Assembly (NCBI GenBank): GCA_037576195.1
Contig: CM075103.1
Location: forward strand, 12,028,001-12,092,000
Source of the DNA: Phytoseiulus persimilis
Lineage: Eukaryota; Arthropoda; Arachnida; Mesostigmata; Phytoseiidae
Length of the DNA: 64,000 nt
Direction of reading: 5' to 3'
The position numbers and the translations under genes are program-made. Numbering within the stretch: the stretch's first letter is position 1; the number at the start of each line of letters is the position of its first letter. Shown here in pieces: positions 11,355-21,600 of the stretch. The notes under the pieces were generated by a model that was given only the letters and a program-made list of their open reading frames with translations, was not told the origin of the DNA and made no database searches.

Positions 11355-14300
11355 CCCTCTGAGGCCCCGACTCCTGCCGAGAACTTTGCAGCAGCGATCA
11401 GCCGTTCGAAGCTTTTCAGGGTCGACTTCAGGGATCGCTTCGGTTTTCTCGTTCCGCGCACCTTCCTAGACGTTCTGTTTACACAAAATCCTTGCTGTTC
11501 GTGTCAACAGAGCCACCGAGAGAGTGGAGCAGACGATCGGTTCGAAAAGTGGCGGGTAAATGGGACTTCAAGCATGCTGACATGATCCGACATCAATCCA
11601 ATGCGGGATGGAATCGAATTGAGAAGTCATCTGACCGCGGTAAGTCATCACGGAGGTGCGGAAGCACTGATGCATCACTGAACACGGTCAGATAAGCTAT
11701 CTCCGTCGTGCAAATGATTCGAAGAACTCTTCCCTTCATAGAAAGTCCGAACGGGCGAAGGAATCCGATTCCGGAGATGGATCTCGGCGGAGCAGCATGG
11801 ACCTCGAGAACATCGGTTCGAAGAGCTCGTCATTGTGTCTGTGTTTCTGATACACCCCAAAACGAGTGCTCCCTCTTACACTATCTGTGCGCTATTACCC
11901 CTCAACTGCATTGCATTCTGTTCATCGGCTGCTGACGGAGCGACCGAGGATACCGAAAATGACTCGCGCCAGCCTCAGTCGGTTTGAGCCCCACGGATGC
12001 TCGGTGGAACGGAAGTATAGCGTGACTCGTATGCGACACAGCTCAATGTGTTTCCTCACTGGCAAACTGGCAGAAGCCGATCGGGCGGGTCAACCACAAG
12101 ACTGAAGGAGGCTTTGATAGCCTCGAGCAGGAGATTTCCAGGGGTTGCAGATTTCCGAGGGAATGAACTTCCGGAAGCGTTAGTTTTTGAACACAGGAGC
12201 TACACGAGGACAGCAGATCCTCTGCATTAATCAGATACTCGTTAATACTTTGATAATAAGAGAGAAAATCGCTATCTAGATCACGCGTCAACGTCGCGGG
12301 GGATGAAGCTCTTTTGGGGATAACTCAACCCGAACCCGTATACTCGCCCAGAGGGGGCGGGGGGCGGCGATCGGGTTCGGCCTTGAGTGGCGATATCCTT
12401 CTCTGACCGTAGGCCGCCAGAACGAAGCCTATTTGACAGTTTCACGATGATACCGACAGTTTATGCTGCGCCCAGATCAGACCTGTGAGTGTTTCTCTAA
12501 GAAAACTATCAGAATTACAGCTCTCCGAGATTCCTCAGAGACTCGAAATAGTTCGTCGCAGAGCCACGGATAGGAGAGTTCCGAGTTGCTCTCTATTTTT
12601 TCCATCATGGAAACCCGTGACCCTCATCCACATTTCTAACTGGTGAGGGACTTCAATCATGGATGAGTTTTCCACAATACTGGATCTGGTTGGAAATGCT
12701 TTTTCGTATGGGTGAAGCCGACCACGGCCAACTCATCAAAAGCGCAAGCAGTGTCAGTGCAAGTGGCATTTGATCACAGCCAGTTTGAAGATAGTTTGAG
12801 CGATGTTCTCCCGTGCAAAATTGACAATGAAAGCCTCGGCAGAGAAACACTCTGCATCTTACACTACTCTGAGAGATCTGTCCGGGCAAATGTAGGGGGA
12901 GGAGGGGAACGATTGATAGCTCGAAGCTCAGCAGGCGGGGTTACCCCCTCCCAGATAAGAAAATTCTCCACAATTACTGTATTGGCAACAATGGACGGCC
13001 ACTCCAACTGACGCTCCACTCTCATCTGATACTTCTACGGGGGGGTAGCTGAAAAATACCCAAGGTATCGAAATCTCAATTGAAGGAACTCCAGAACAAA
13101 CGACCAGGAGTCGATTGATCCTTGAGTTATGCGCGGGAATGACTGCATTACGGAGCGAGTAAGGAAGAGCATTGAACAGTCTCAAGGGTTGGATTTTCCG
13201 ATAACTTGCAGGAATCCTCGAGAGGAGTCCCTCCACACAGCACCGTGGATCAGGTTATCACAGGCTTCGTCGATAATCGTGGCAGGCAAAAAACGATCCA
13301 CTCGACTGATCCATGATAGCATTCGAGCCCACAAAACCGCTTTGGGCGTGTTTTGGCTGCGAAGAGCTAATTAATGATTGTCGCTCGGGTTCGAACCCAA
13401 TCCCTGATTTTCCGTGCCGCCACCTCTCTTCTATCGATTCTCGAGGCTCTGCAGCCGTGCTGCCCACTCAGGCCAGTTGGCACATGGCCCTGGGTTGTTG
13501 CCACAGAGATTCGATTGAGACGCTCATCTGATTCTTAGAGAAACCCTCAGCACAAGCTCTGAGCTTTGGAAGCGCTGTAATGACAGAATTCGGAACTCAT
13601 GAGTCGAAAGTGGGTAACGAGGTCTATTCAAGCTTTAGCTGTTGGGATGAGTGTCCTGCTGGGATCAGGGGCGGCGCACGTGGTGCGCTCGCCAATCTCA
13701 AACTACATCTCAAAAGTGAAATCTGAAGTTTCCGTTGGACGAGTTCCGCGCAGAAATGTATGCAACAGCTCTCGAGCGCGGACTCGAGAGAGACGCAACG
13801 ACCCGACAACATATTCCATACGCTCAGTGAGTGATTGTTGAACTCGGATTTCATGAACACGCATTTTCGCAATTCATGTTCGCTGATCGACGCCTACGAC
13901 AGAGCATCGACGTACAGCTCCCTGGAAGGAGTTGGCGAGCGCTCCAAAATACTGAAACAGCAGGCAATTGATCGCAAGATTCCAATCATCGAGCCTCGCG
14001 CAGGAAACGAATATCCTTGTGACAGATCAATGGTGATCCGAGACTCAGGAAGCCTCGGAACCCTCTCAAGGCTCCTCTGAAACTGCGGCCCCGAGAAGTC
14101 GTATGACAAAGAGGCTCCTGACTTCTCTGAGGCGAGATTCCGTAGCCGAGACAAATCGAACCTCCAATGCAGATACGGATATGGACAAACTTCAACTCGG
14201 ATTGGGCGGCCCCCAGATCTCTGGGGCGTTTATCCGTTCGGAAGACGTATTCAGTTCATTTTGTGGTGAGGGCTCCGCAAAAAAATCAAGTATGGTCTTA

Positions 14301-15370
14301 CGGCCCCTAACTGCGCGCCCCATCAGCATCACGCCCGGAGCACGAGCCCCCTCTACCCCCCCCCCCCTAGATACGCCACTGTTCGCATGGGAAATACGAT
14401 CCTGTTGCTTCAAGAAAGATCCGTCGAGGTGGGGGGGCGCCTGACCGGCTAGACTCTTTCGGATCTCTAGCTTATCGAGCACCTCGCGATAGATAACATA
14501 ATAGACCATCAAAATATACAATCGATCCTGAGTCACACGAGGAACGGAATCTTCCATGCCTCGCTTCTGAGCTTCCAAGTTTTAACTCAAACTCTCTCGT
14601 CGTTGTCGGCAAGGTCATCGATTCAGAATGAGAGAGTATGTCAGTTCAGAATTCAGAGAGCACGTATGAGGCAAGTACAAACCAATCCACGATGATTCAC
14701 TCAAGCGGACGCTCTCGGAACATTTTTCCCGATTGCGAAAAGCGTCGGAAACTCGCAAACGGGGATCTCTGACGCTCCATGTGCGATTAATCGGGATTCA
14801 AGGGGAGCTCCGATTATGAGATGGTTACTACAGGTATATTACGACCGAAACTTTCTTTATTGAGGTATTCAAATAAGTTCAGTAGGGTCAGTTCGATCGG
14901 GGTCTGATGCAAGTAATCCCAAGTCATCAGAATTGTGAAGCACATGACATTGATACAACAGAACCAGGTGACGTTTGCTCAGTAACGCGCGCAAGAAGAT
15001 ATTTCCGTGCCAACATGGGTCGTCTTGTGCAGCGGTGCCTCTCTCCCGACAATCGGCTACCGGAGAAATGCTTGCGGGATTCTCGGGCGGAGACTGATCG
15101 GAAATCGTTATACTCTCGTATTCCGCAATCGCTGGATTCCAGGGAGAAGTCCCTTGCTCCTGAGAGTACATGTGTTGCATGTCAGCTACTCCGAGCGTCA
15201 GAATCTGGCCGAAATGTCCAGGCGCATGCCGTCCATAGCATACGCCACCCCGCGGTCAGCGAGAGCTTTTTTTCTGTCTTGAGCTGTTCCGCACTTTCGG
15301 CAGGAATATGGTATTTAAAAGATGGAAGAGTCCGGGAATCAAGCGGAGACATTCGACAAGAGCTCTCTGA
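11355..15370. other. gene-poor region between CDK5RAP1 and a zinc-finger gene
   Basis: About 4 kb with only short, unconvincing frames on both strands. It contains C- and G-rich tracts near 12,350, 12,890 and 13,035, and a transposon-tip-like motif near 14,371-14,380, listed separately. No RNA gene was recognised. Confidence 0.5.
14341..14400 (-). mobile_element. transposon-terminus-like motif beside a C run
   Basis: Minus-strand CAGTGGCGTA at 14380-14371 is followed within a few bases by a run of eleven G (plus-strand C at 14356-14366) and then by alternating G/C-rich sequence. The same tip with C/G-rich flanks recurs near 58,825, and a close variant near 61,490. Such tips are common at the ends of non-autonomous DNA transposons in arthropods. 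No matching opposite end or target-site duplication was identified, so this is probably a fragment. Confidence 0.4.
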
Positions 15371-16696
15371 TCATTCGGAGTGACATCGCATGTGAGTGGT
15401 GAGATGACCTTTCTGCCTGAATTTGGCAGGACAGTAGGAACACGAGAAGGGCTTCACTCCACTATGCGTTCGCATATGACTGCTGAGAGCGTCCGAACGA
15501 TTGAATGTAGCTGGACAATCTGTACACGCAAACGGTTTCTCACCCGTGTGAATTCGCCAATGACGTGTCAGTTTCGCTGAATTGGCGAAGACCTGACCGC
15601 ATTCATGACAAGAATATGATTTATCGCCCGTGTGAGTCCGTATGTGGGAAGTGAGGGCAGCCGCTGAATGAAAGCTTTTGGGACACGCGGGACACGGTAA
15701 CGGCTTTTCGTTGGTATGACTACGCTTATGGGCACTCAGTTTCCCCTTGTCACTATAAGTTTCCCCGCACTCATCACAAGCAAAGGGTTTTTCCCCGCTG
15801 TGGATTCTCCGCATGTGATTGGTGAGATGACCTTCTTGACTGAATTTAGCCGGACATTCGGGGCACGAGAACGGCTTCTCCAGGCTGTGGGCGCGCATGT
15901 GATTGGTGAGGTGAGCTTGCTTACTGAACGTAGCCGGACAATCGGAACACGCGTACGGTTTGTCCCCATTGTGACTCCGAATATGCGTTGTCAATTCTGA
16001 TTGGGTGGGAAAGCCCTGACCGCATTCATTACAGGAATACGTTTTCTCTCCAGAGTCCATGCGCATGTGGCAGGCGAGGGATAGCGTTTGACGGAAACTC
16101 TCGGAACATACAAGACCCAGAAGTCTTTCGTTGGTATGAGTTCGCTGATGGACGCTCAGTTTACCTCTGTCGCTGAAGCGTTCTTCGCACTCATCGCAGG
16201 CGAACGGTTTTTCTCCGCTGTGGCTGCGTATGTGATTTGTGAGATTGTGTTTTTTGCCGAACCTGGCCGGGCAGTTTGGACAAGAGAAGGGCTTCTCTAC
16301 CCCGTGGACGCGCATGTGGTTGGTGAGATGACTTTTTTGTATGAATTTGGCCGGACAATCGGAACACGAGAACGGTCTCTCTCCAGTGTGGGTACTGAGA
16401 TGAATTTTGAGTCTGGTCGCGTTTGCGAAAATTTCCGAGCACTCGCTGCAGCGATGGGGCTCCATTCCGTCAAGAGGGGTCGATGGCTGTCTAGCTGTTG
16501 TACGCTTGACGGAATCGTTCCACAGACTTCGGTTCCGAATCCTCGGAACTGGAGAGCTTTCACCGTAGCCTGATTTCGACAGCAATCGTTGATTCACTGA
16601 ATTCGAACTGTTCACGGGGCTCGGAACAAGCCGGATCAGGTCAAAATAATGTACATCGGGAGTGGAACATCCATTCCGAAACGGGACAACACTCAC
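15371..16696 (-). CDS. 13-finger C2H2 zinc-finger protein with duplicated finger block
   Basis: A continuous minus-strand frame encodes thirteen tandem C2H2 units, most joined by TGEKPF-type linkers, so a nuclear DNA-binding protein is expected. Finger 1 starts at MEPHRCSEC and finger 13 ends three residues before the stop. The fifth unit (LGLVCSESF...CHMRMD) lacks its first cysteine and last histidine and cannot bind zinc normally. Fingers 2-6 and 7-11 are two copies of one five-finger block, and fingers 12-13 restart the pattern. The first in-frame ATG is at 16465. About 77 serine/proline-rich residues are open upstream of it without an ATG, back to a TAA near 16709, so an upstream exon probably supplies the true start. 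No KRAB, BTB or ZAD domain is visible in what is present. The family is clear; orthology and target are not. Confidence 0.85.
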   Translation of the reverse strand: MSVVPFRNGCSTPDVHYFDLIRLVPSPVNSSNSVNQRLLSKSGYGESSPVPRIRNRSLWNDSVKRTTARQPSTPLDGMEPHRCSECSEIFANATRLKIHLSTHTGERPFSCSDCPAKFIQKSHLTNHMRVHGVEKPFSCPNCPARFGKKHNLTNHIRSHSGEKPFACDECEERFSDRGKLSVHQRTHTNERLLGLVCSESFRQTLSLACHMRMDSGEKTYSCNECGQGFPTQSELTTHIRSHNGDKPYACSDCPATFSKQAHLTNHMRAHSLEKPFSCPECPAKFSQEGHLTNHMRRIHSGEKPFACDECGETYSDKGKLSAHKRSHTNEKPLPCPACPKSFHSAAALTSHIRTHTGDKSYSCHECGQVFANSAKLTRHWRIHTGEKPFACTDCPATFNRSDALSSHMRTHSGVKPFSCSYCPAKFRQKGHLTTHMRCHSE

Positions 16697-18027
16697 TAGC
16701 GCGCTATCCAGACATTAATTGCAGCCGTTTCGTCTGCAGGGGGAGGGTAGAATTGAGCAGGAGGCGGCATGGGTGCCCCAGGTTTGCGGCAACCATAGCG
16801 CTCACGTTGATGGATGCATTCTCCCTGAGTCTGCTGCTGGCGGGCGGTCGAGAAGGCCAAACGTTCTCATTCGAGTTGGAGTGCCCGTTGTATCGGCGGA
16901 GCGCCTGGCCACAGGGGAAGGTTCTGCGCTTCGGGGAAGGGATGGGATTCGAGTTAGTTGGACTGTCGCACAGAGCGGAACGCAGGCAGTACCGGAGTCG
17001 TAGGGCCGGTCGGTCGCGCCCGGCATCCAGAGGCCCCTGGTTTTTACCACAACGGAAGCTGGGGAACTTGACTTTCCTTGTCTAAGAGAAACTGTGGATA
17101 GACCAAGGGTTCCGTTCATGGGAGCGGAGCATCTCACGCGGGAAAGCGACGAAAGACGGATCGGCAAAGGAGGCGGTTCGGTAGATCATTTGGGCTCTCA
17201 TATTCGATATCGATCCACTGGATATCTTTCAAGGAACAAGAGGTTTAGTGTGCGCCGAAATCACGCTACCGAGGATCCTTGGCGAATGCCCGCCGTTCGC
17301 GTCGGAAGGACAGAACCGTCTTGACTGTCCCGAACCACGCGAGTGCTCGACAGGGCTCATCCGCTTCAGCTGCTCCTCTCTCCTATTCCAGGGTACCTCG
17401 CCGGATTCCAATGTCGGATTCCTGTGACTTCGGTTTCCGACCGTCTGTTCACAATCATCCTTCTACGGCTCTTTGGGTCAAAATTGGCGACTCTCCGACC
17501 ATCGAGTTCGTGCTGCAACATCGACTCGGAGTCGATTTCTGGATCGGTCGCATGAGAAGCCCCAGAACTGGAAGTGGATGTAAACATGCGGTTTTCTTCC
17601 ATAGAGTCTCGTCGGGCAGAATGTCCCCTCATCGCTCGCTGGTTCGAAGGGCAGGCAACGAATCAGGCTGGTTGAGGTCGCTTTAGCTACATCTTGCAAA
17701 CATGATTTGCAAGCAGCTGAGGGCTGAAAGCAGTCCAGGAAATATATTCTCGTGTATCAGGAGGTCGAGTGGTCAGCGCAGTATTCACCTCAGATACATA
17801 TGTCGGGAAGTTAGTCGCAGTTCAGGAGAGTGGTTTTGTTCGAAGCGCAGCCTATATCTGTACATAGCACATCCGCTGAAGCGAATTTAGACGAGGGAAA
17901 TGGAGAATGCTGGCATTCGGCGACGAGTTGATCGCCAGGCGTCCATGATCGTGCCGTGGAACCAAAGGTCTCCAGCGGGAGTTCAGAAACTCAGATGTGA
18001 GTCCTCAGGCTTACATTGTCACCCATC

Positions 18028-18360
18028 CTACTTGCTGGCACCGCCGCTGGGTCGTCCTCCTCCGAATATGGGAAACTGCATTCTGCCAGGGTCGATAGGA
18101 GGAACAAAGAGCCGTCTATCTGATTTATGCTGAGATGGGGAATTGAGAGAGGGGTCTACCTCTGGAATTACTGTCTCTTGTTGAGCAACTGAACGGGGAA
18201 CGGGGAGGGCCCACTTGGGGAAGACACCCCATTGTGTTCGATGCCGCAGGTGGGCCAACTTTCCCATTCCACAGTCACCAGTCACACCTACCCTTGCCTG
18301 CATGAAGTGATTGTTATTTAAATCGTCCTGATGTGGAACCACTCGCACGGAATGGTGCAC
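18028..18360 (-). CDS. possible two-exon 3' end of a small unrecognised gene
   Basis: On the minus strand, an open segment reading VRVVPHQDDLNNNHFMQAR ends at a good donor (AGG|GTAGGT, exon end 18292). A pyrimidine-rich tract ending CTCAG then precedes HKSDRRLFVPPIDPG...GGASK and a stop (18129-18028). Both pieces are in the same phase. A possible acceptor (ATTTTTAG) lies just upstream of the first piece. No 5' exon could be assigned with confidence, although an ATG at 18584 starts a signal-peptide-like leader (MEALFSLFLLLSQL) in a different frame. No family is recognised. Confidence 0.28.
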   Translation of the reverse strand: MHHSVRVVPHQDDLNNNHFMQARVGVTGDCGMGKLAHLRHRTQWGVFPKWALPVPRSVAQQETVIPEVDPSLNSPSQHKSDRRLFVPPIDPGRMQFPIFGGGRPSGGASK

Positions 18361-20189
18361 AGCTGTGTCCGGAAACTAAAAATGAATTGGAACGTATCTT
18401 TGGAATATATTCGGTTTTCCCAGATTTCCGGACGTGTCTCGATGCAAAAATCGAGCTGCATTTCCATCGGTCTCCGGATCGGGACTCTCGGGACCTTGAA
18501 GGAGAGAGAGGGAGGGAGAGCGAGAGTCCAGTGAGATTTCATTAGTTGGGAAAGCAGGAGAAACAAGGAGAACAAAGCCTCCATCCGGAGTCCGTTCAGA
18601 CATTACCACTTCCAACACGAGCAGACGGATCAGAACTGCGATAAGGCGTGTGAAGATGTGACGAGACACTGATGGGAACGCGTGCCATGGGTCCGCCGGA
18701 AACTTGTAAGCGCTCCCAAGGTGAGACATGGTCGAGAAGACAGGCGATCTGATCACTTCCGCACAGAGAATGCGACTGTTGTCCATTGGGCGATCGAATG
18801 TAGCTCCGAGAATTTAGCGCATTGTTCTAACGCTGGCATACCTTCTAGGAGCTGCTTGGCGCTTTGAGCTAGATGAATGAATTTTCAGGAGCACTCGAGA
18901 ATTTCACTTGATCAACGTATTGCTCGAGCTACGGGGCTTGCGAATTGAGGCGAAACGTGTTCCAGGGAATCTATGGGTATGCCATAGATTCAACCCACAA
19001 TCTCCGAGAGCTTCGAGAAGCGCCACGGATGTCAGGATTATCTTTCCGTCTGAATTTGTTTCGTCCGGAAAAAAAAAACCCTCAAAACTACACGCACTGG
19101 ATGAGAGTCACCTCAATCGGTACGAAAATGATGCTGGCAGCCGTCTTCGCGCCTGGGACGGAGTTATTGTAGTTTAGCGGATCAATGCAAGTTCATCTAG
19201 CTGAAAGTTACGGTGGATATCACAATGAGAGGACAGCTGAATTTTTCAGTTCGGGAGATGTCGTGATAAGAGGTATGTGTCTCGACAGGGCAAGACTCGT
19301 TGCCTCTGGCAGATAATCTCATCGCGGTTCAAGCAATCCAAATGTGGCTCACATTGATAGACAGTGGAATAGAGTCTCAACTTCTTTACGAGAGGGACAT
19401 CAGTATAGCGACGTTAACTCGTAACTTCCATAACTTCGTGAATCGGAACTGGGGCTCGGAAGTGTGGGCAACAATGACATCACAGCATCCTCGGTCTTAA
19501 GAGGTCAAGATGGCATCAGCGGCTTCCACACTAGTGAGAAAAGATGAGTCGAGCTGGGGGTGCAATTTCGCATTAGCCTCCAGGGCGGACCGCAACCCGC
19601 CGTTCCCAGCACAACCGTCAACGCTTCCGAATATGTGATGAATGCTTAGAGAATGGAATCCAATGCTCGACTCATAATGCTTCGGAACGAAATCACTGCT
19701 AGGCACAAATCGTAGAAATTTTACTGTGGGGGCCGAGTTTCAGGATCCGAAGGCGAGATGTTTGGAAAATCTGCGAATATCTTCCACGTTCGGATGCCCC
19801 CGATTCACACTGAGAGCCTTTTTGGACGCCATCACCAGACGACCGTACCATGATGTTGGATGACCAAACTTGAACGTCGCCATCCCTACAGTTCTTTAAA
19901 GCAAATTGAAACTACGTGAAGCTTCACGTTTTCCGGAGTCAACCGATATGTGAGGCCAGAGAGCAGAGACTTATCGCGAGGAAGCGACCGCTCTACGTCC
20001 ACACCAACTAGAGAGGCTCAAATCGTTCCTTTGGAGCGCCTGTTTAATCCGACGAATGACGCTACAGCCTGAATTTTCCCGTATGATTCTTTGAAGCTTT
20101 TCCTTGATAAAATATTCCAGTGGTCCTACGCCAGGTGAGAGTTCCTGTTCAGGTCTTCGAAGATGTGGATGGTTGTTTTCAATGACTGC

Positions 20190-20760
20190 GGAGTGCATTG
20201 TAGTCGATCTATGGAGTGTGTCAACGTTGAGAAGTTTTTGATCATGGAGGGGATCTCAGAGATGATTCCATGAGCAAAACTTGGGATTTCTGCGAGGCAA
20301 CGTCGAACCTGGCGCTGACTCGTGCAATGCACGAGCGTGAGAAGTGGTTTCGACGAAAATCTGCTTCACGTTGGCTATGAGATCATCGACTTCCGGACAC
20401 GAATACGCTGCGGTCAATTGGCAAGACGAGTCACATGAACAATCTCTGGGGAATCGCTCCAGCGAGCGCTTTCGGAGTCGAGGACGCGGACATGCGCGAG
20501 AAGATTCAGGATGCGCTATTTCGAACTAGGGCGAAACAAGCCGGATCCAGTTCTTAATATTTTATACCATGGATATGAACTCTGCAATCAGCAGGTTTTT
20601 CTCATATATTTACCGGTGCATGGAATTGATCTGATAGGCACAATGCCAGTCGAAATGTGGGGAAAGGCTAAGAGCAGGGATGTGCAAACTTTCGGGCATT
20701 CATGACCTTTTGCCTTTGAACCCTATCTCTACTGATCATTCATTTATTTCATGAGGAATA
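20190..20760 (+). repeat. dispersed repeat, copy A
   Basis: This segment aligns by eye, in the same orientation and block order, with about 53,330-53,850. Shared blocks include GTGCATTGTAGTCG, AGATGATTCC, AGGCAACGTCGAACCTGGCG, TTCGACGAAAAT, GTCGAGGACGCG, CCGGATCC and GGCATTCATG. Divergence and small indels between blocks indicate old copies. The minus strand of both copies gives a related short protein-like stretch (IFVE, then PGSTLP), hinting at a transposase fragment. No terminal repeats were found. Confidence 0.7.
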
Positions 20761-20854
20761 AGAAAATGCGATCCTGCAGTTTTTCGACTGGCTGTCCATT
20801 TCGATGATTGACCACAGAGGCGTCGAAGAAACAAGCTGTCACTATCCTGAAGAA

Positions 20855-21130
20855 CAGTGGTTCTCAATCTTCCTGCGTGGTCGACCCCAAGGGAGTCGAC
20901 CCCCTGAGCGACTTCGTTGGAGTTCATCGCAGCGGTTCTCAAGACGGTCGACTTCAAAAACTGGGAGTTTATTAACGAAAATCGAGTTCTTGAGGCGATA
21001 TTCGAGGTCGTAAAGACCCCGGATTCACCTCTTTGAATAGCGGAAAGTATGGTCAGATGCACCCGGAATCATTCCTCTGAATCAGTAATTGACCGTCGAC
21101 CCCCAGGGGGCGATATCGACCACTCCGAGA
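20855..21130 (+). mobile_element. hAT-like non-autonomous element remnant
   Basis: CAGTGGTTCTCAATCTT at 20855 is very close to the consensus terminal inverted repeat of many hAT transposons. A second near-copy, CAGCGGTTCTCAA, begins at 20930. Between and after them are repeated GTCGACCCC motifs near 20,880-20,905 and 21,092-21,120, typical of the sub-terminal part of SPIN/Charlie-like elements. No matching inverted end or 8-base target duplication was identified, so the element is truncated or rearranged. There is no transposase frame. Confidence 0.55.
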
Positions 21131-21479
21131 GCCTTGTGCCTTAGATGGTTGCACCGCGGGACTTCCTCGCTTGAGTTGGAATTGATCTACGTCTTGGGGC
21201 TCGGGACCGCACTTTTGCCTGGATTCACCACTCCTTCTCCGAGTACCATGAGTATCCTACACGGTTCTTCCAGGCTGCCGCTATTCTGCCCTCCTTTTGG
21301 GGTCCTCATCGTTCCCAGCGATCTATCAAACCACTACAAGAGCCGTATGACGATGATTCACATGCATCCCAATGAGGCGTAGGCGGGATTCCTTGCTTTT
21401 ACAACACGTAACAACCAGATGAGCCTCGGCCACTCGGCCCACTGCTTCATTCCGCTATTCAGACGGCGCGACCAGACGA

Positions 21480-21600
21480 TCTCTCAGTTCAGGATGATCT
21501 GATGTGCTTAGAGCTTTCCCTGCTAGTTGAGGGTAATCTGATGTCCTGAGACCTCTCCATCCTAGTTGAGAATGATCTGATGTGATGAGACCCTTCTCAT
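21480..21600 (+). repeat. short tandem repeat, about three diverged units near 40 bases
   Basis: The core GATCTGATGT or AATCTGATGT, followed by a purine-rich GAGAC/GAGC and CTAGTTGAG, recurs about every 40 bases between 21,490 and 21,600. Two copies of CATCAATGATGGATT follow at about 21,635-21,670. The units are diverged, as in an old minisatellite. Confidence 0.55.

Noticed and set aside
13375..13410. B-box-like GGGTTCGAACCC
   Set aside because: A palindrome with no A-box at proper spacing and an imperfect T stem; no tRNA fold.
14907..15383. 158-codon plus-strand frame downstream of the zinc-finger gene
   Set aside because: Lies antisense to the probable 3' flank of the zinc-finger gene, has no domain, and a second frame is equally open.
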